A stretch of 64,000 nucleotides of DNA, taken from contig NZ_NKHP01000005.1 in the NCBI RefSeq assembly GCF_014467235.1, positions 124,001-188,000 on the forward strand. The letters are read 5' to 3'. Positions 26,336 through 35,598 of the stretch are shown in pieces. The notes under the pieces were generated by a model that made no database searches, was not told where the DNA came from, and saw only the letters and a program-made list of their open reading frames with translations. Origin of the DNA: Xenorhabdus indica (GTDB lineage: Bacteria; Pseudomonadota; Gammaproteobacteria; Enterobacterales; Enterobacteriaceae). Every line of letters starts with the position of its first letter. Position 1 is the first letter of the stretch. Both the position numbers and the translations under genes were made by a program.

Positions 26336-27559
26336 TTATATAGCTTCTCCTGACTGGTTAAGCCGTTTCCACAAACGATTGCGGATCAACAAGGCACAAA
26401 CTAAAGGATAAATCACCAATAGCATGCAAACATGCAGGATGATTTTTAATGATACTTCCCGCAGAAAGATATCGAACATGGCATTTAAAGCATGGGTTAA
26501 TGGCTCCAGATTCGAAATAACTCTTGCCGGCCATACCATTGATAATTCAGGCACCACCATGCCAGAAAATGACATCGCAATACTGACCAGCATTCCGATT
26601 AGTGAATAAGCCGTCAATGCATTACCGGTGAAAGTAAATAGTAGTAAACCGATACTTTGAGCCGCAATCACATAAAAGAATCCAACAACTGGCATATATA
26701 TGGGATTACCTGCAACTTTGGCATCAGAAAATGCAACCAATGCTGCAATTTCTATCATCAACAACAACGTAAAAATCAGGGTATAAGGCGCAAGTTTTCC
26801 TAATAAAGCCGATATAAAAGATTTTGCGCTTAAGAGCTGTTTTCCCCTTGCCATTGTATAAATAGTGCAAGTCACGACGAAAAGCTGTAATAAATGGATG
26901 GTTGCAGCAAATTGCTGGAAATAGATATAACTGCCACTGGCATTGAACAAGCTGTCATAAGACATCGTCGCTTTAGCTAGTGGTGGAAGCTGACGACCCA
27001 TTTCAGACGCAATGATCTTACGATATTTGGCATTTGTTTCTGCCATCAATCCGCCGAAGTCCTGAACGGAATAACGCCCTGCACCATAAAACAAGGCATT
27101 ATAATAGATGCTCACTGTCGGCTGTTTACCACTCAACGCATCTTTTTCTAGATCGGGAGGGATATAGAGTAAAGAGTAATCCTTTGCACTGCCCAATCTC
27201 TCTAATGATTCTGTCAGACCATTATCATAGGTTTTGATATCAGCGTGAGGTGCCGCATTTAAGTTACGGATTAATGTGCGTGATAAGGTACTGTGATCAT
27301 TATCCACGACTGAAACAGGCAGGTTTAGCAGCGTTCCTTCCGAAAAATTGGCACTAATTAAGATAAACAGCAACAGAGGAAACAGCCAACTTAGCCAGTG
27401 AAAAATCGGGCTACGGACTGCAACCACCAGCTCGCGGATAAACGCATGCTTAAAACTATGCCATTCAAGACTATGCCATTTAAGACCATGCCATTTAAGA
27501 CCACGCCATTTAAGACCACGCCATTTAAGACCACGCCACACAGCTTTTCTGTTCATCAA
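26336..27559 (-). CDS. ABC-2 type transporter permease with pentapeptide-repeat N-terminus
   Basis: 407 aa. From residue about 40 it is an ABC-2 export permease: one membrane segment (WLSWLFPLLLFILISANF), then 'LPVSVVDNDHSTLSRTLIRNLNA', then five C-terminal membrane segments including 'GMLVSIAMSFSGMVVPELSMVWPARVI'. It is paralogous to the permease at 25160. The first 37 residues hold six near-identical pentapeptides (RGLKW / HGLKW / HSLEW) encoded by six 15-base DNA repeats. If the true start is inside the repeats, the N-terminus would be shorter. It starts 10 bases after the HlyD gene stop. Confidence 0.88.
   Translation of the reverse strand: MMNRKAVWRGLKWRGLKWRGLKWHGLKWHSLEWHSFKHAFIRELVVAVRSPIFHWLSWLFPLLLFILISANFSEGTLLNLPVSVVDNDHSTLSRTLIRNLNAAPHADIKTYDNGLTESLERLGSAKDYSLLYIPPDLEKDALSGKQPTVSIYYNALFYGAGRYSVQDFGGLMAETNAKYRKIIASEMGRQLPPLAKATMSYDSLFNASGSYIYFQQFAATIHLLQLFVVTCTIYTMARGKQLLSAKSFISALLGKLAPYTLIFTLLLMIEIAALVAFSDAKVAGNPIYMPVVGFFYVIAAQSIGLLLFTFTGNALTAYSLIGMLVSIAMSFSGMVVPELSMVWPARVISNLEPLTHALNAMFDIFLREVSLKIILHVCMLLVIYPLVCALLIRNRLWKRLNQSGEAI
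27451..27540 (-). repeat. six tandem 15-base repeats in the permease 5' end
   Basis: The plus-strand unit is TAAGACCACGCCATT; six units fill 90 bases exactly. The two units nearest the start are most alike; those towards the gene body have drifted. Fifteen is a multiple of three, so copy-number change alters length but not frame. Confidence 0.9.
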
Positions 27560-27568
27560 GCTGCCGCC

Positions 27569-28540
27569 TTACTTATCCCAGTGCCATAATGCACTCATTC
27601 CCGGACGCAGCCCATCAACAGGTTGTAGTGGATATAAACGGACTTCAAATGTTCTCAGATCAAAGTCCCCTGTTGCACGAGTGGCCCGTTTTGTTGCGTA
27701 ATCCCCCATTGGCGCGATATAACGGACTTCTGCCTCAATATCTTTATTATCCAAAGCCGGTACACACAATGTCACTTTGTCACCTTTACGGACTTTAGCC
27801 AGAATATCTTCGCGCAAATTATAAACAAAATAAGCTTCAGGGATACGTATTAGTGTTGCCAATGGGCTATTGGCATTGAAAAGTTGCCCGACCTCCGCCG
27901 GAAGTGGCCCAATTTCACCATCAACGGGAGCTTTTACCTGTAGATCATTACTCTGAATTTTTAATTCCCGTAATTTCTCTTCAGCTTCATTCAGTGCTGC
28001 CTGATATTGTTGCCGTAATTCTATACGATCTCCATTTTTCCCTGCATCCAGCTCCGCTTTTGCTGACAGCATTTTCTGGTAAGCAATATCACGCGCGTTT
28101 CGTGCGTTATCCAATTCACTGGCAGATGAATAACCTTTGCCTGAAATATTACTGAGTCGCTCAAATTCACGTTGAGCGTTTTTATATCCAAATTCAGCCT
28201 GTAAGTATGCCGCTTCCAAACTGCGAATATTTTCTTCTCGTGTTCCATGCAAAGATAAATTGAGTTTTGCTTTAGCCTGATCACGGGCGGCTTGAGCTGC
28301 GGCAACTTTTGCAGTCAGCTCAGGGCCATCAAGGCTTACTAATAGTTGGTCGGCTTTTACGTCGTCTCCTCTCCTAACGTGAAGCGCAATCACTCTTCCA
28401 GAGGCTTTAGATGCAATGATGACTTCAGGTGCTTCAACCTCTCCCTGCAACAATAAGTCCTGATGATGTGAGCGAAAAAGCACGGCCATTGCGGTCAGAA
28501 AGATAATCAGCAATATCGTGAAAAGTGTTCTTTTCTTCAT
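27569..28540 (-). CDS. HlyD-family membrane fusion protein
   Basis: 323 aa with an N-terminal membrane anchor (FTILLIIFLTAMAVLF). A lipoyl/barrel-sandwich half motif follows, 'VIIASKASGRVIALHVRRGDDVKADQLLVSLD'. Residues about 75-195 form a long coiled-coil hairpin (AKVAAAQAARDQAKAKL). The second half motif is 'VKAPVDGEIG' with 'PAEVGQLFNANSPLATLIRI'. It should bridge the inner-membrane permeases to an outer-membrane channel, as YbhG/YhiI do. It is the first gene of a three-gene unit with two permeases. Confidence 0.92.
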   Translation of the reverse strand: MKKRTLFTILLIIFLTAMAVLFRSHHQDLLLQGEVEAPEVIIASKASGRVIALHVRRGDDVKADQLLVSLDGPELTAKVAAAQAARDQAKAKLNLSLHGTREENIRSLEAAYLQAEFGYKNAQREFERLSNISGKGYSSASELDNARNARDIAYQKMLSAKAELDAGKNGDRIELRQQYQAALNEAEEKLRELKIQSNDLQVKAPVDGEIGPLPAEVGQLFNANSPLATLIRIPEAYFVYNLREDILAKVRKGDKVTLCVPALDNKDIEAEVRYIAPMGDYATKRATRATGDFDLRTFEVRLYPLQPVDGLRPGMSALWHWDK

Positions 28541-29358
28541 TATGTTTTGTAAGCTCCAAGCATACTACCAGATCAAAATTCGTCAGCGATGACCAAATTA
28601 GTGTAGCTGTACCGATCTAGTGTGACACTATCTTCATAAATTCTTTTTAGAAATTCGTGCGCCTGATCATTGACAAAAATGAAATGCTTTATGTAACTAC
28701 CTATCACATTATATACCCAATCAATTTCAAGTAGCAGTAAGACGGGAAATTAACACATTCCCTTTCCCTCAATTCAACTTGTTATCTGATTATTTTTATT
28801 TCTTAAAATCAATTCATCAATTAATATTTAATTATGAATTAGAAAGAAAGTGCTTTCTGAAACCACATTGTAGAATATTCGCCAATAAAACATCAAAGAT
28901 TAATAAAATGAAAATACAAATAAAAACCAATAATAATTAGCATAGAATATTTAACTATGAAAAATCCTATTATATTTAAAGTTATTTTTTCCCTTCCTCA
29001 GACAATCCCTGTTCACATAAGACATATAAATTGCAACATTATGTTTTAATTTACATAAATCTAAAAAACCATGTTTTAACCTAATGAGAAAATACGTATA
29101 AATCACCTGTTATTTTTTTATTCTCAGTCTTGTTTTTTATTTTCAATACCTGATATAGAAAGTCATGTTGACCACTAAATAGTTTTATGCTGGAATAAAA
29201 AATACATATACAAGATATGTCAGATCAATAATCCTTGCGTTAACACGTTAACAATTTTTTTGTTAACCAATTTATGATGTCTCAAATAAGGCAATACCAT
29301 TTTGCCCCTCTTTTATTTCATCATCACCTGACGCTGTTACTATTACAGGTTTATTTTT
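28541..29358. other. 818-base AT-rich intergenic between divergent genes
   Basis: No ORF with a recognisable product. It must hold the promoters of the hlyD-permease unit (left) and the adhesin gene (right). It includes one copy of a dispersed repeat (28713-28746). The very low G+C fits recently acquired or rapidly evolving sequence. Confidence 0.5.
28713..28746 (-). repeat. dispersed enterobacterial repeat, copy A
   Basis: The plus strand reads ATACCCAATCAATTTCAAG then a short GC-poor tail to GACGGG. Its reverse complement resembles the segment at 43089-43126 (CCCGTCTT ... GCTAC ... TGAAAT ... ATTGGGTA). This type of 'ATACCCAATAGATTTCAAG' repeat is common in intergenic DNA of Serratia, Yersinia and Photorhabdus relatives. 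Confidence 0.55.
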
Positions 29359-32349
29359 ATGCACAAAAAATTTGATAAGCCTCAGGCACAAAATCAGCAA
29401 CACTGGCTGAAACGAGTAGCCTGGGTGAATATTATCGCCCAATTCGCGTTCCCACTCGCTGGCACATTTACTCCTATTATTGCCACGGCCGAAACGCATA
29501 CGATTTCTCAACATTCCCCTCTGGCAATACCAACTGAGCCTTATATTCTGAAACCGGGAGAAACTATCCATACAATAGCTAAACGTTACGGTTTCACCAT
29601 TAATCAACTTAAGGAAATAAATAAATTCCGTACTTTCAGCAAACCGTTTCCAGTACTTGGGGTTGATGATGAAATTGATGTCCCCAAATATCGCCCTAAT
29701 AAATATTTACCATTCAATGACTTTTCATCAGAGCCATTTTCCAAAACCGATGATACAGAACGCAAGCTGGCTCATGCGGCTATCCGCGTCGGTGAGATAC
29801 TGAACAGCAATAAAGCAAGCGACAGCGCAATAAATCAGATAAGCAACTTAGCGGTGTCAGAAGCCAATCAACAACTCCAGAGCTGGCTAGGATTTTACGG
29901 TACAGCGCGTGTACAAACTCATATTGATAAACGAGGTCGTCTGGATGGCAGTCAACTTGATATGTTGTTACCTCTGTATGACAACAAAAGTAAAATGGAC
30001 TTCACTCAATTTGGCCTACGCCGCATTGATAAACGCAACACCATCAATATCGGTATCGGACATCGTCAGTTTTTTGATAGCTGGATGCTAGGATACAACG
30101 CTTTTCTGGATCACGATTTTACCGGAGATAATACCCGGCTTGGCCTCGGCACAGAGTATGCTCGCGATTATCTGAGGCTAGGCATGAACGGCTATTTTCG
30201 CTTAAGTAACTGGAAAAAATCGCATTTTCTGAAAGATTACGATGAACGTCCTGCCAATGGATTCGATCTGAGAGTACAAGGCTATCTTCCCGCTTTGTCA
30301 CAACTTGGCGGTAAGTTGGTATATGAACAATATTTTGGCGATGAAGTTGGGTTAATCAATAAAGATCACCGCCAAAAGAACCCCGCGGCCTTTACTGCCG
30401 GCATTAACTATACGCCTATCCCATTGCTGACTTTCGGTATTGACCGCAAACAAGAGATGTCTGGCAATAAAGACACTCAATTCAATATAGAACTGAACTA
30501 TGACATCGGTACACCATGGTCAACACAGATTGATCCCGATGCCGTGATATTCAAACATACGCTACAAAGCGGTCGTTTTGATCTCGTTGATCGTAACAAT
30601 CAAATTGTTTTGCAATTTCGTAAACGTGAAGTCATTAGTCTGACATTAGACAGACTGATTTCCGGCCATGCAGGTGAAATCAAACCTATTCATCTTAGAG
30701 TAAACAGCAAATATGGCCTGAAAACGATCCAATGGGAGGTTGGAAGCCTGCTTGCCAATGGAGGCAAGATCAAACAACAAAACAGTAATACCTATCTGCT
30801 GACCCTGCCGAAATATCATCGTCAAGGCAATAACACTTATACCATAGGTGCTATTGCCTACGATGAGCATGGCAATGCTTCCAAACGAGCAGAAACTCAG
30901 GTTCAGGTACTACAAGCACAGGCAAGTGCCGATAAATCTACGTTCACCGCAAAAGACAGCGAACTGTCAGCAGATGGTCACTCCACCACCATCCTTAAAT
31001 TGACACTAAAAGATGGGAACGGCAATCCAATTCCTGGTGCTGGCGAGGATATCAAACTCATGGGTAGTAAATTAGGCGGGGCCGGTAAAGATCCTCAGAT
31101 TGGGCAAATAAAAGAAACTCAACCAGGGATCTATGAAGCGTTACTTACCGCTGGTGAAAAAATAGGTGTGCTGACTATTACACCTGAAGTGAAAAGCCTT
31201 GATATAAAGCCAATAGAGATCACCTTTTTTCACCCTGACAAACCAATTATTAAAGATCTCAGTATGTCAGGCAGATTAGAAATAGGACATATCCTCAATG
31301 CAACCTATACCTTCCATGCTAATAACGGCGAAAATGTGGACAAATCACGCTATGTGTGGGGAGATAAAGGGAATGTTGATATTACCAAAAGCAGTACTAT
31401 CGTCGAATCGGGTAAGATCCCCGGTTATACATTGACACTGTCAGATGCAGGTAAAGTAAAAGCACTTGTTGTTCAGGCACAAAATGGGCTCCACATTACC
31501 GGGAATACCAAAGCGATTGATACCAGTATGGATCAAGAGCACGGTAACCATACCTATGATGGTACTGAAGGCGGAAAAGTCAAAGGGATTGCTGATCATC
31601 TGGTAGTCACCCTCAATACAGGGAAAGTTAAAAAAGGCGAAACAATTACCTTGAATATTAAAGCATTCAATCACGGACAGCCTGTAAAAAATGTCCCCAT
31701 AGAAATGAAAGCAACCAAAGCACTAAACCGTCAGGAAGTCCCTCAGACAGTTACTGCGCTGATAGACAATGAATCAGGTCACTACCAAGGAGCAACGGGA
31801 GATGAGGGTAGTTTATCGCTCCCCATCACCGACCCAAATGGACTGGGCGTAAAAACGACCTTGCAAATAAAAGCCTATGGTGTCTCAAACCCGAAAACTG
31901 AAGATGTCATTTTTACTGTCGTGACCAGCCCTGATTCTAAGTACGCAAATTTTTGGGGACATATGGCTGAAACGGTGACAAATACAAACGGAGTCATTTT
32001 TGACCGACCTCTGCTACAAGCCGAGTTAGCAATGGGTATGAAAGGAATGACTACTTATACTGAAAATGGTGAGATTTGGCCACGTCGAGTCTATAAAGGC
32101 GCTGTATGGTATTGTAAAAAAATACATAAAAAATTACCGACAGCAGAAGACTTAGCCAGCCTGTACCAAGCACATCAACAAAATGCGATGCATGAGCTGT
32201 ATGGCTGGCCACAATTCCGTTCTTACCGTTCTTCAACACCCGGAATAGATGAACACGGGAAAAATGCTCATTTCGCCGTGAATATAGATGATGGTACAGT
32301 TCATGTTATTAATGAGATAGTCACCGATTACGTTATCTGCACTGAATAA
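29359..32349 (+). CDS. invasin/intimin-type inverse autotransporter adhesin
   Basis: 996 aa. Order of parts: an extended signal peptide (about 1-46); a LysM domain (about 61-110, 'YILKPGETIHTIAKRYGFT'); a linker; an inverse-autotransporter beta-barrel (about 175-400, 'FYGTARVQTHIDKRGRLDG' and 'QFGLRRIDKRNTINIGIGHR'). The passenger follows: a bacterial Ig-like Big_1 module (about 510-625, 'ADKSTFTAKDSELSADGHST'), a second module (about 630-740) and another Big_1 (about 750-855). The C-terminal 110 residues resemble a DUF1566/lectin-like cap with 'LPTAEDLASLYQAH' and 'FRSYRSSTPG'. It anchors in the outer membrane and displays the Ig stack, probably for host-cell or biofilm adhesion. It stands alone in an AT-rich setting. 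Confidence 0.9.
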   Translation: MHKKFDKPQAQNQQHWLKRVAWVNIIAQFAFPLAGTFTPIIATAETHTISQHSPLAIPTEPYILKPGETIHTIAKRYGFTINQLKEINKFRTFSKPFPVLGVDDEIDVPKYRPNKYLPFNDFSSEPFSKTDDTERKLAHAAIRVGEILNSNKASDSAINQISNLAVSEANQQLQSWLGFYGTARVQTHIDKRGRLDGSQLDMLLPLYDNKSKMDFTQFGLRRIDKRNTINIGIGHRQFFDSWMLGYNAFLDHDFTGDNTRLGLGTEYARDYLRLGMNGYFRLSNWKKSHFLKDYDERPANGFDLRVQGYLPALSQLGGKLVYEQYFGDEVGLINKDHRQKNPAAFTAGINYTPIPLLTFGIDRKQEMSGNKDTQFNIELNYDIGTPWSTQIDPDAVIFKHTLQSGRFDLVDRNNQIVLQFRKREVISLTLDRLISGHAGEIKPIHLRVNSKYGLKTIQWEVGSLLANGGKIKQQNSNTYLLTLPKYHRQGNNTYTIGAIAYDEHGNASKRAETQVQVLQAQASADKSTFTAKDSELSADGHSTTILKLTLKDGNGNPIPGAGEDIKLMGSKLGGAGKDPQIGQIKETQPGIYEALLTAGEKIGVLTITPEVKSLDIKPIEITFFHPDKPIIKDLSMSGRLEIGHILNATYTFHANNGENVDKSRYVWGDKGNVDITKSSTIVESGKIPGYTLTLSDAGKVKALVVQAQNGLHITGNTKAIDTSMDQEHGNHTYDGTEGGKVKGIADHLVVTLNTGKVKKGETITLNIKAFNHGQPVKNVPIEMKATKALNRQEVPQTVTALIDNESGHYQGATGDEGSLSLPITDPNGLGVKTTLQIKAYGVSNPKTEDVIFTVVTSPDSKYANFWGHMAETVTNTNGVIFDRPLLQAELAMGMKGMTTYTENGEIWPRRVYKGAVWYCKKIHKKLPTAEDLASLYQAHQQNAMHELYGWPQFRSYRSSTPGIDEHGKNAHFAVNIDDGTVHVINEIVTDYVICTE

Positions 32350-32497
32350 TCCTATTCCTGTTTATTTCGTCAAAAAATCTTTAAGAAAATCCGTCCTTGC
32401 CGAAGAGGGCGGATATACCCATTGACGGCGTTAAATTCAAGCTTTGATAATGACCGCATAAATTTATTTATTGTTATCAAACATGCCGTGAAAAAAT

Positions 32498-34195
32498 ATG
32501 TATGAATTTAACCTCGTGTTACTACTGCTCCAGCAGATGTGTATCTATCTGGTGATTGCCTGGCTACTGAGTAAAACGCCTCTGTTCATTCCTTTACTGC
32601 AAGTGAGTGTTCGCTTACCTCATAAGCTCATGTGTTATGTCATTTTCTCCATCTTCTGCATCATGGGAACATATTTTGGTCTGCATGTTAATGATTCTAT
32701 TGCTAATACCCGTGCTATTGGTGCTGTATTAGGTGGTTTCCTTGGCGGGCCAACAGTCGGAGCGATGGTAGGATTCACGGGAGGATTGCATCGCTATTCC
32801 CTTGGCGGAATGACCGCATTCAGTTGTATGGTATCCACCATTATAGAAGGCGTTATTGGCGGTCTTGTACACAGTTATTTAATGAAGCAGGGCAAGATCA
32901 ATAAGTTACTTAACCTATGGACTGCGGCGATTGTGACATTCCTTGCCGAATGTGCTCAGATGGGGATTATTCTGCTGTTTACTAACCCTTTCAGTGAAGC
33001 ATTTAATTTAGTGAAAAATATCGCCGCTCCTATGATCATCGCTAATAGTATCGGGGCAGCTATGTTTATCCGTATCTTACTGGACAGACGCGCCATATTC
33101 GAAAAATATACCAGTGCTTTTTCTGCCCAAGCCCTGAAAATCGCGGTATGCACCGAAGGGATATTACTTAAGGGATTTAATGAAGCTAACAGCATGCGTG
33201 TCGCAAAAGTTATCTATCAGGAATTGGAAATTGGGGCTGTCGCAATTACTGATCGGGAAAAATTATTGGCATTTATCGGCATTGGTTCCGACCATCATTT
33301 ACCGGGAACGCCTATTGCTTCCGAGCAATCACATCGTGCGATAGCAAATAATGAGGTGGTCTACGCTGATGGTAATGAAACTCCCTATTGCTGCTCCCTT
33401 AGTCCTATTTGCAAGTTGGGTTCAGCACTGGTTATTCCTCTACGGGGAGAAAATCAGCAAGTGATCGGTACGATAAAATTGTATGAAGCCAAAAACCGTT
33501 TATTTAGTTCGATCAATCGAACATTAGGTGAAGGAATTGCCAGCTTGCTTTCTGCCCAAATCCTTGCGGGACAATATGAACGAAATAAGCAGTCTCTGTT
33601 ACAATCAGAAGTAAAACTACTTCACGCGCAAGTGAATCCTCACTTTTTATTTAATGCCCTGAATACATTACAGGCGGTGATCCGACGCGATAGCCAGCAA
33701 GCGGGTCAGCTTGTGCAGTACCTTTCAACATTCTTTCGCAAGAATCTGAAGCGACCAGAAGAAATCGCCACACTACAAAATGAAATAGAGCATGTGAATG
33801 CTTACTTACAAATTGAAAAAGCGCGATTCTGCGAACGTCTCCAGATAACGATAGATATACCGGAGTCTCTGCGTTATGCCCAATTACCTGCATTTTCCCT
33901 GCAACCCATGGTCGAAAATGCAATTAAACATGGCACATCACAGTTACTGGATACCGGAAGAATTACGATTAGAGCCCATCAACAAACGAATCTGCTATTG
34001 GTAGAAATTGAAGATAATGCGGGGCTTTATTGCCCGAAAAAAATGGGGGATGGACTTGGAATGAGCCTGGTAGATAAGCGCCTGCGGCTTCGCTATGGTG
34101 AACATTATGGTGTGCGTGTTGATTACCAACCAGAAGAATTTACTCGTGTCATCTTATGCTTACCACTGGAAAAAGAGGCTGATAAGGCAGCGTAG
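32498..34195 (+). CDS. btsS: sensor histidine kinase BtsS (YehU)
   Basis: 565 aa (E. coli 561) and very similar along its length. The N-terminal 5TM-LYT membrane domain spans residues about 1-190 ('[19 protein letters not shown]', '[16 protein letters not shown]'). A GAF-like region follows ('[33 protein letters not shown]'). The kinase core has '[19 protein letters not shown]' with the phospho-His and '[12 protein letters not shown]' of the ATP-binding part. In E. coli BtsS senses extracellular pyruvate and, via BtsR, induces the BtsT transporter. btsR follows after two bases. Confidence 0.95.
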   Translation: MYEFNLVLLLLQQMCIYLVIAWLLSKTPLFIPLLQVSVRLPHKLMCYVIFSIFCIMGTYFGLHVNDSIANTRAIGAVLGGFLGGPTVGAMVGFTGGLHRYSLGGMTAFSCMVSTIIEGVIGGLVHSYLMKQGKINKLLNLWTAAIVTFLAECAQMGIILLFTNPFSEAFNLVKNIAAPMIIANSIGAAMFIRILLDRRAIFEKYTSAFSAQALKIAVCTEGILLKGFNEANSMRVAKVIYQELEIGAVAITDREKLLAFIGIGSDHHLPGTPIASEQSHRAIANNEVVYADGNETPYCCSLSPICKLGSALVIPLRGENQQVIGTIKLYEAKNRLFSSINRTLGEGIASLLSAQILAGQYERNKQSLLQSEVKLLHAQVNPHFLFNALNTLQAVIRRDSQQAGQLVQYLSTFFRKNLKRPEEIATLQNEIEHVNAYLQIEKARFCERLQITIDIPESLRYAQLPAFSLQPMVENAIKHGTSQLLDTGRITIRAHQQTNLLLVEIEDNAGLYCPKKMGDGLGMSLVDKRLRLRYGEHYGVRVDYQPEEFTRVILCLPLEKEADKAA

Positions 34196-34197
34196 GT

Positions 34198-34917
34198 ATG
34201 AATGTATTAATTATTGATGATGAACCACTGGCCCGTGAAAATTTACGTTGCCTGTTAGAAGAGGAAACAGATATTCAGATCATCGGTGAATGTGCCAATG
34301 CAGTAGAAGCCATTGGCACCATTCATCGTCTGAAACCGGATGTGATTTTCCTTGATATTCAAATGCCTCGCATCACTGGGCTTGAAATGGTGGGTATGCT
34401 TGACCCTGAGCATCGCCCTTATATCGTTTTTCTTACCGCTTTTGATGAATATGCCATACAGGCATTTGAAGAACATGCGTTTGATTATCTGCTAAAGCCG
34501 CTGGAAAAAGAGCGACTGAGCAAGACATTACAACGACTTCGGTCGGGTTATCAAAAACAGAGTCTGGCAGATTTACACTCCGAAAATGAGCAACTGAAAT
34601 ATATTCCCTGCACAGGACACAGCCGGATATGGCTGATGCAACTGGATGATGTGCTGTATATCACCTCACGTTTGAGTGGTGTATATGTAATGAGTGCCAA
34701 CGGACAGGAAGGTTTTACTGAATTGACCTTGCGCACTTTGGAAACCCGTACGCCTCTGACTCGCTGCCATCGGCAGTATCTTGTCAATATGGCCCATTTA
34801 CGGGAGATTGTTTTTGGGGAAAACAGCCAGGCGGAATTGGTATTGCGCAATGATGAACGTATTCCTGTCAGCCGCCGTTATTTAAAGCCTCTCAAAGAAG
34901 AACTGGGGTTAATTTAA
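34198..34917 (+). CDS. btsR: LytTR response regulator BtsR (YehT)
   Basis: 239 aa. Receiver domain at 1-120 with acidic pocket 'IIDDEP', phospho-acceptor Asp in '[13 protein letters not shown]' and the Lys in '[10 protein letters not shown]'. The LytTR DNA-binding domain at about 138-239 contains '[18 protein letters not shown]' and '[16 protein letters not shown]'. Partner of BtsS, with the two genes two bases apart and probably translated together. Confidence 0.95.
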   Translation: MNVLIIDDEPLARENLRCLLEEETDIQIIGECANAVEAIGTIHRLKPDVIFLDIQMPRITGLEMVGMLDPEHRPYIVFLTAFDEYAIQAFEEHAFDYLLKPLEKERLSKTLQRLRSGYQKQSLADLHSENEQLKYIPCTGHSRIWLMQLDDVLYITSRLSGVYVMSANGQEGFTELTLRTLETRTPLTRCHRQYLVNMAHLREIVFGENSQAELVLRNDERIPVSRRYLKPLKEELGLI

Positions 34918-34979
34918 TCATTTTTTAGAAATAATTCTGTACTCTCTATCATTAAGCCAAAAATAAAATAGGGAAATGT

Positions 34980-35375
34980 ATGGCCGATCTCTATCTAAAA
35001 ATCAAAACCAACCAAATGATCCTGAAAAATCTCAGTAATCAAAAAGAACTGAGTATTACAGGAAATTTCAGTACTTCCCGCTTATTGGTTGGTGATTTTT
35101 ATAATGCAGAGCAGCAATTGCATTTGCTGCTTAAGCAACATGGCCTCATCCGATTCATTGACAGATTCTTCGGACGCAAACATCGGGTACTTATCCATCC
35201 ATTAGAGCAATCCGAAGGCGGTCTTTGTTCCGTCGAAGAACGTGTGCTATTAGAAGTGGCCTATAGTGGCTCTCGATCCAGAATGAAAAAAATGGTTATT
35301 CATCAAGGTGAGCACTTACTTTCAGATTTAGAAATCAAAGAAATACTGAGAATTAATACACAAGCTGTGAGTTAA
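34980..35375 (+). CDS. YjaA-like stress-induced protein
   Basis: 131 aa. It resembles E. coli YjaA: 'DLYLKIKTNQMILKNLSNQKEL', 'FSTSRLLVGDFYNAEQQL', 'VLIHPLEQSEGGLCSVEERVLLEVA'. YjaA is reported as induced by peroxide, acid and other stress; the molecular role is unknown. It looks MreB/actin-like in short segments, but no catalytic residues are evident. It sits 62 bases after btsR and may be co-transcribed. Confidence 0.75.
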   Translation: MADLYLKIKTNQMILKNLSNQKELSITGNFSTSRLLVGDFYNAEQQLHLLLKQHGLIRFIDRFFGRKHRVLIHPLEQSEGGLCSVEERVLLEVAYSGSRSRMKKMVIHQGEHLLSDLEIKEILRINTQAVS

Positions 35376-35504
35376 GAAATCATCTGATTTTTGATTTAAA
35401 AAACAGCAATAAAAAGCAGTCTATAACGAGTGGTTTCAGTTCACGTTCAGAAAGTACTTCATACAGCCAGAAAATTGGCTACGAAAATGAGAATATTGAA
35501 AACA

Positions 35505-35543
35505 TAAAAAAGCCCTTTCTTTTATAAAGAGAAAGGGCTTATT
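35505..35543 (-). terminator. strong terminator between yjaA-like gene and deaD
   Basis: AAGCCCTTTCT and its complement flank a short loop, with a T run on the minus-strand side (six A on plus, 35505-35510). It ends deaD transcription and may work in both directions. Confidence 0.85.
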
Positions 35544-35598
35544 TCAATTCGATATTTCAGCGTGTTATTGCTAACACGAAACAATAATCAATGGTGTA

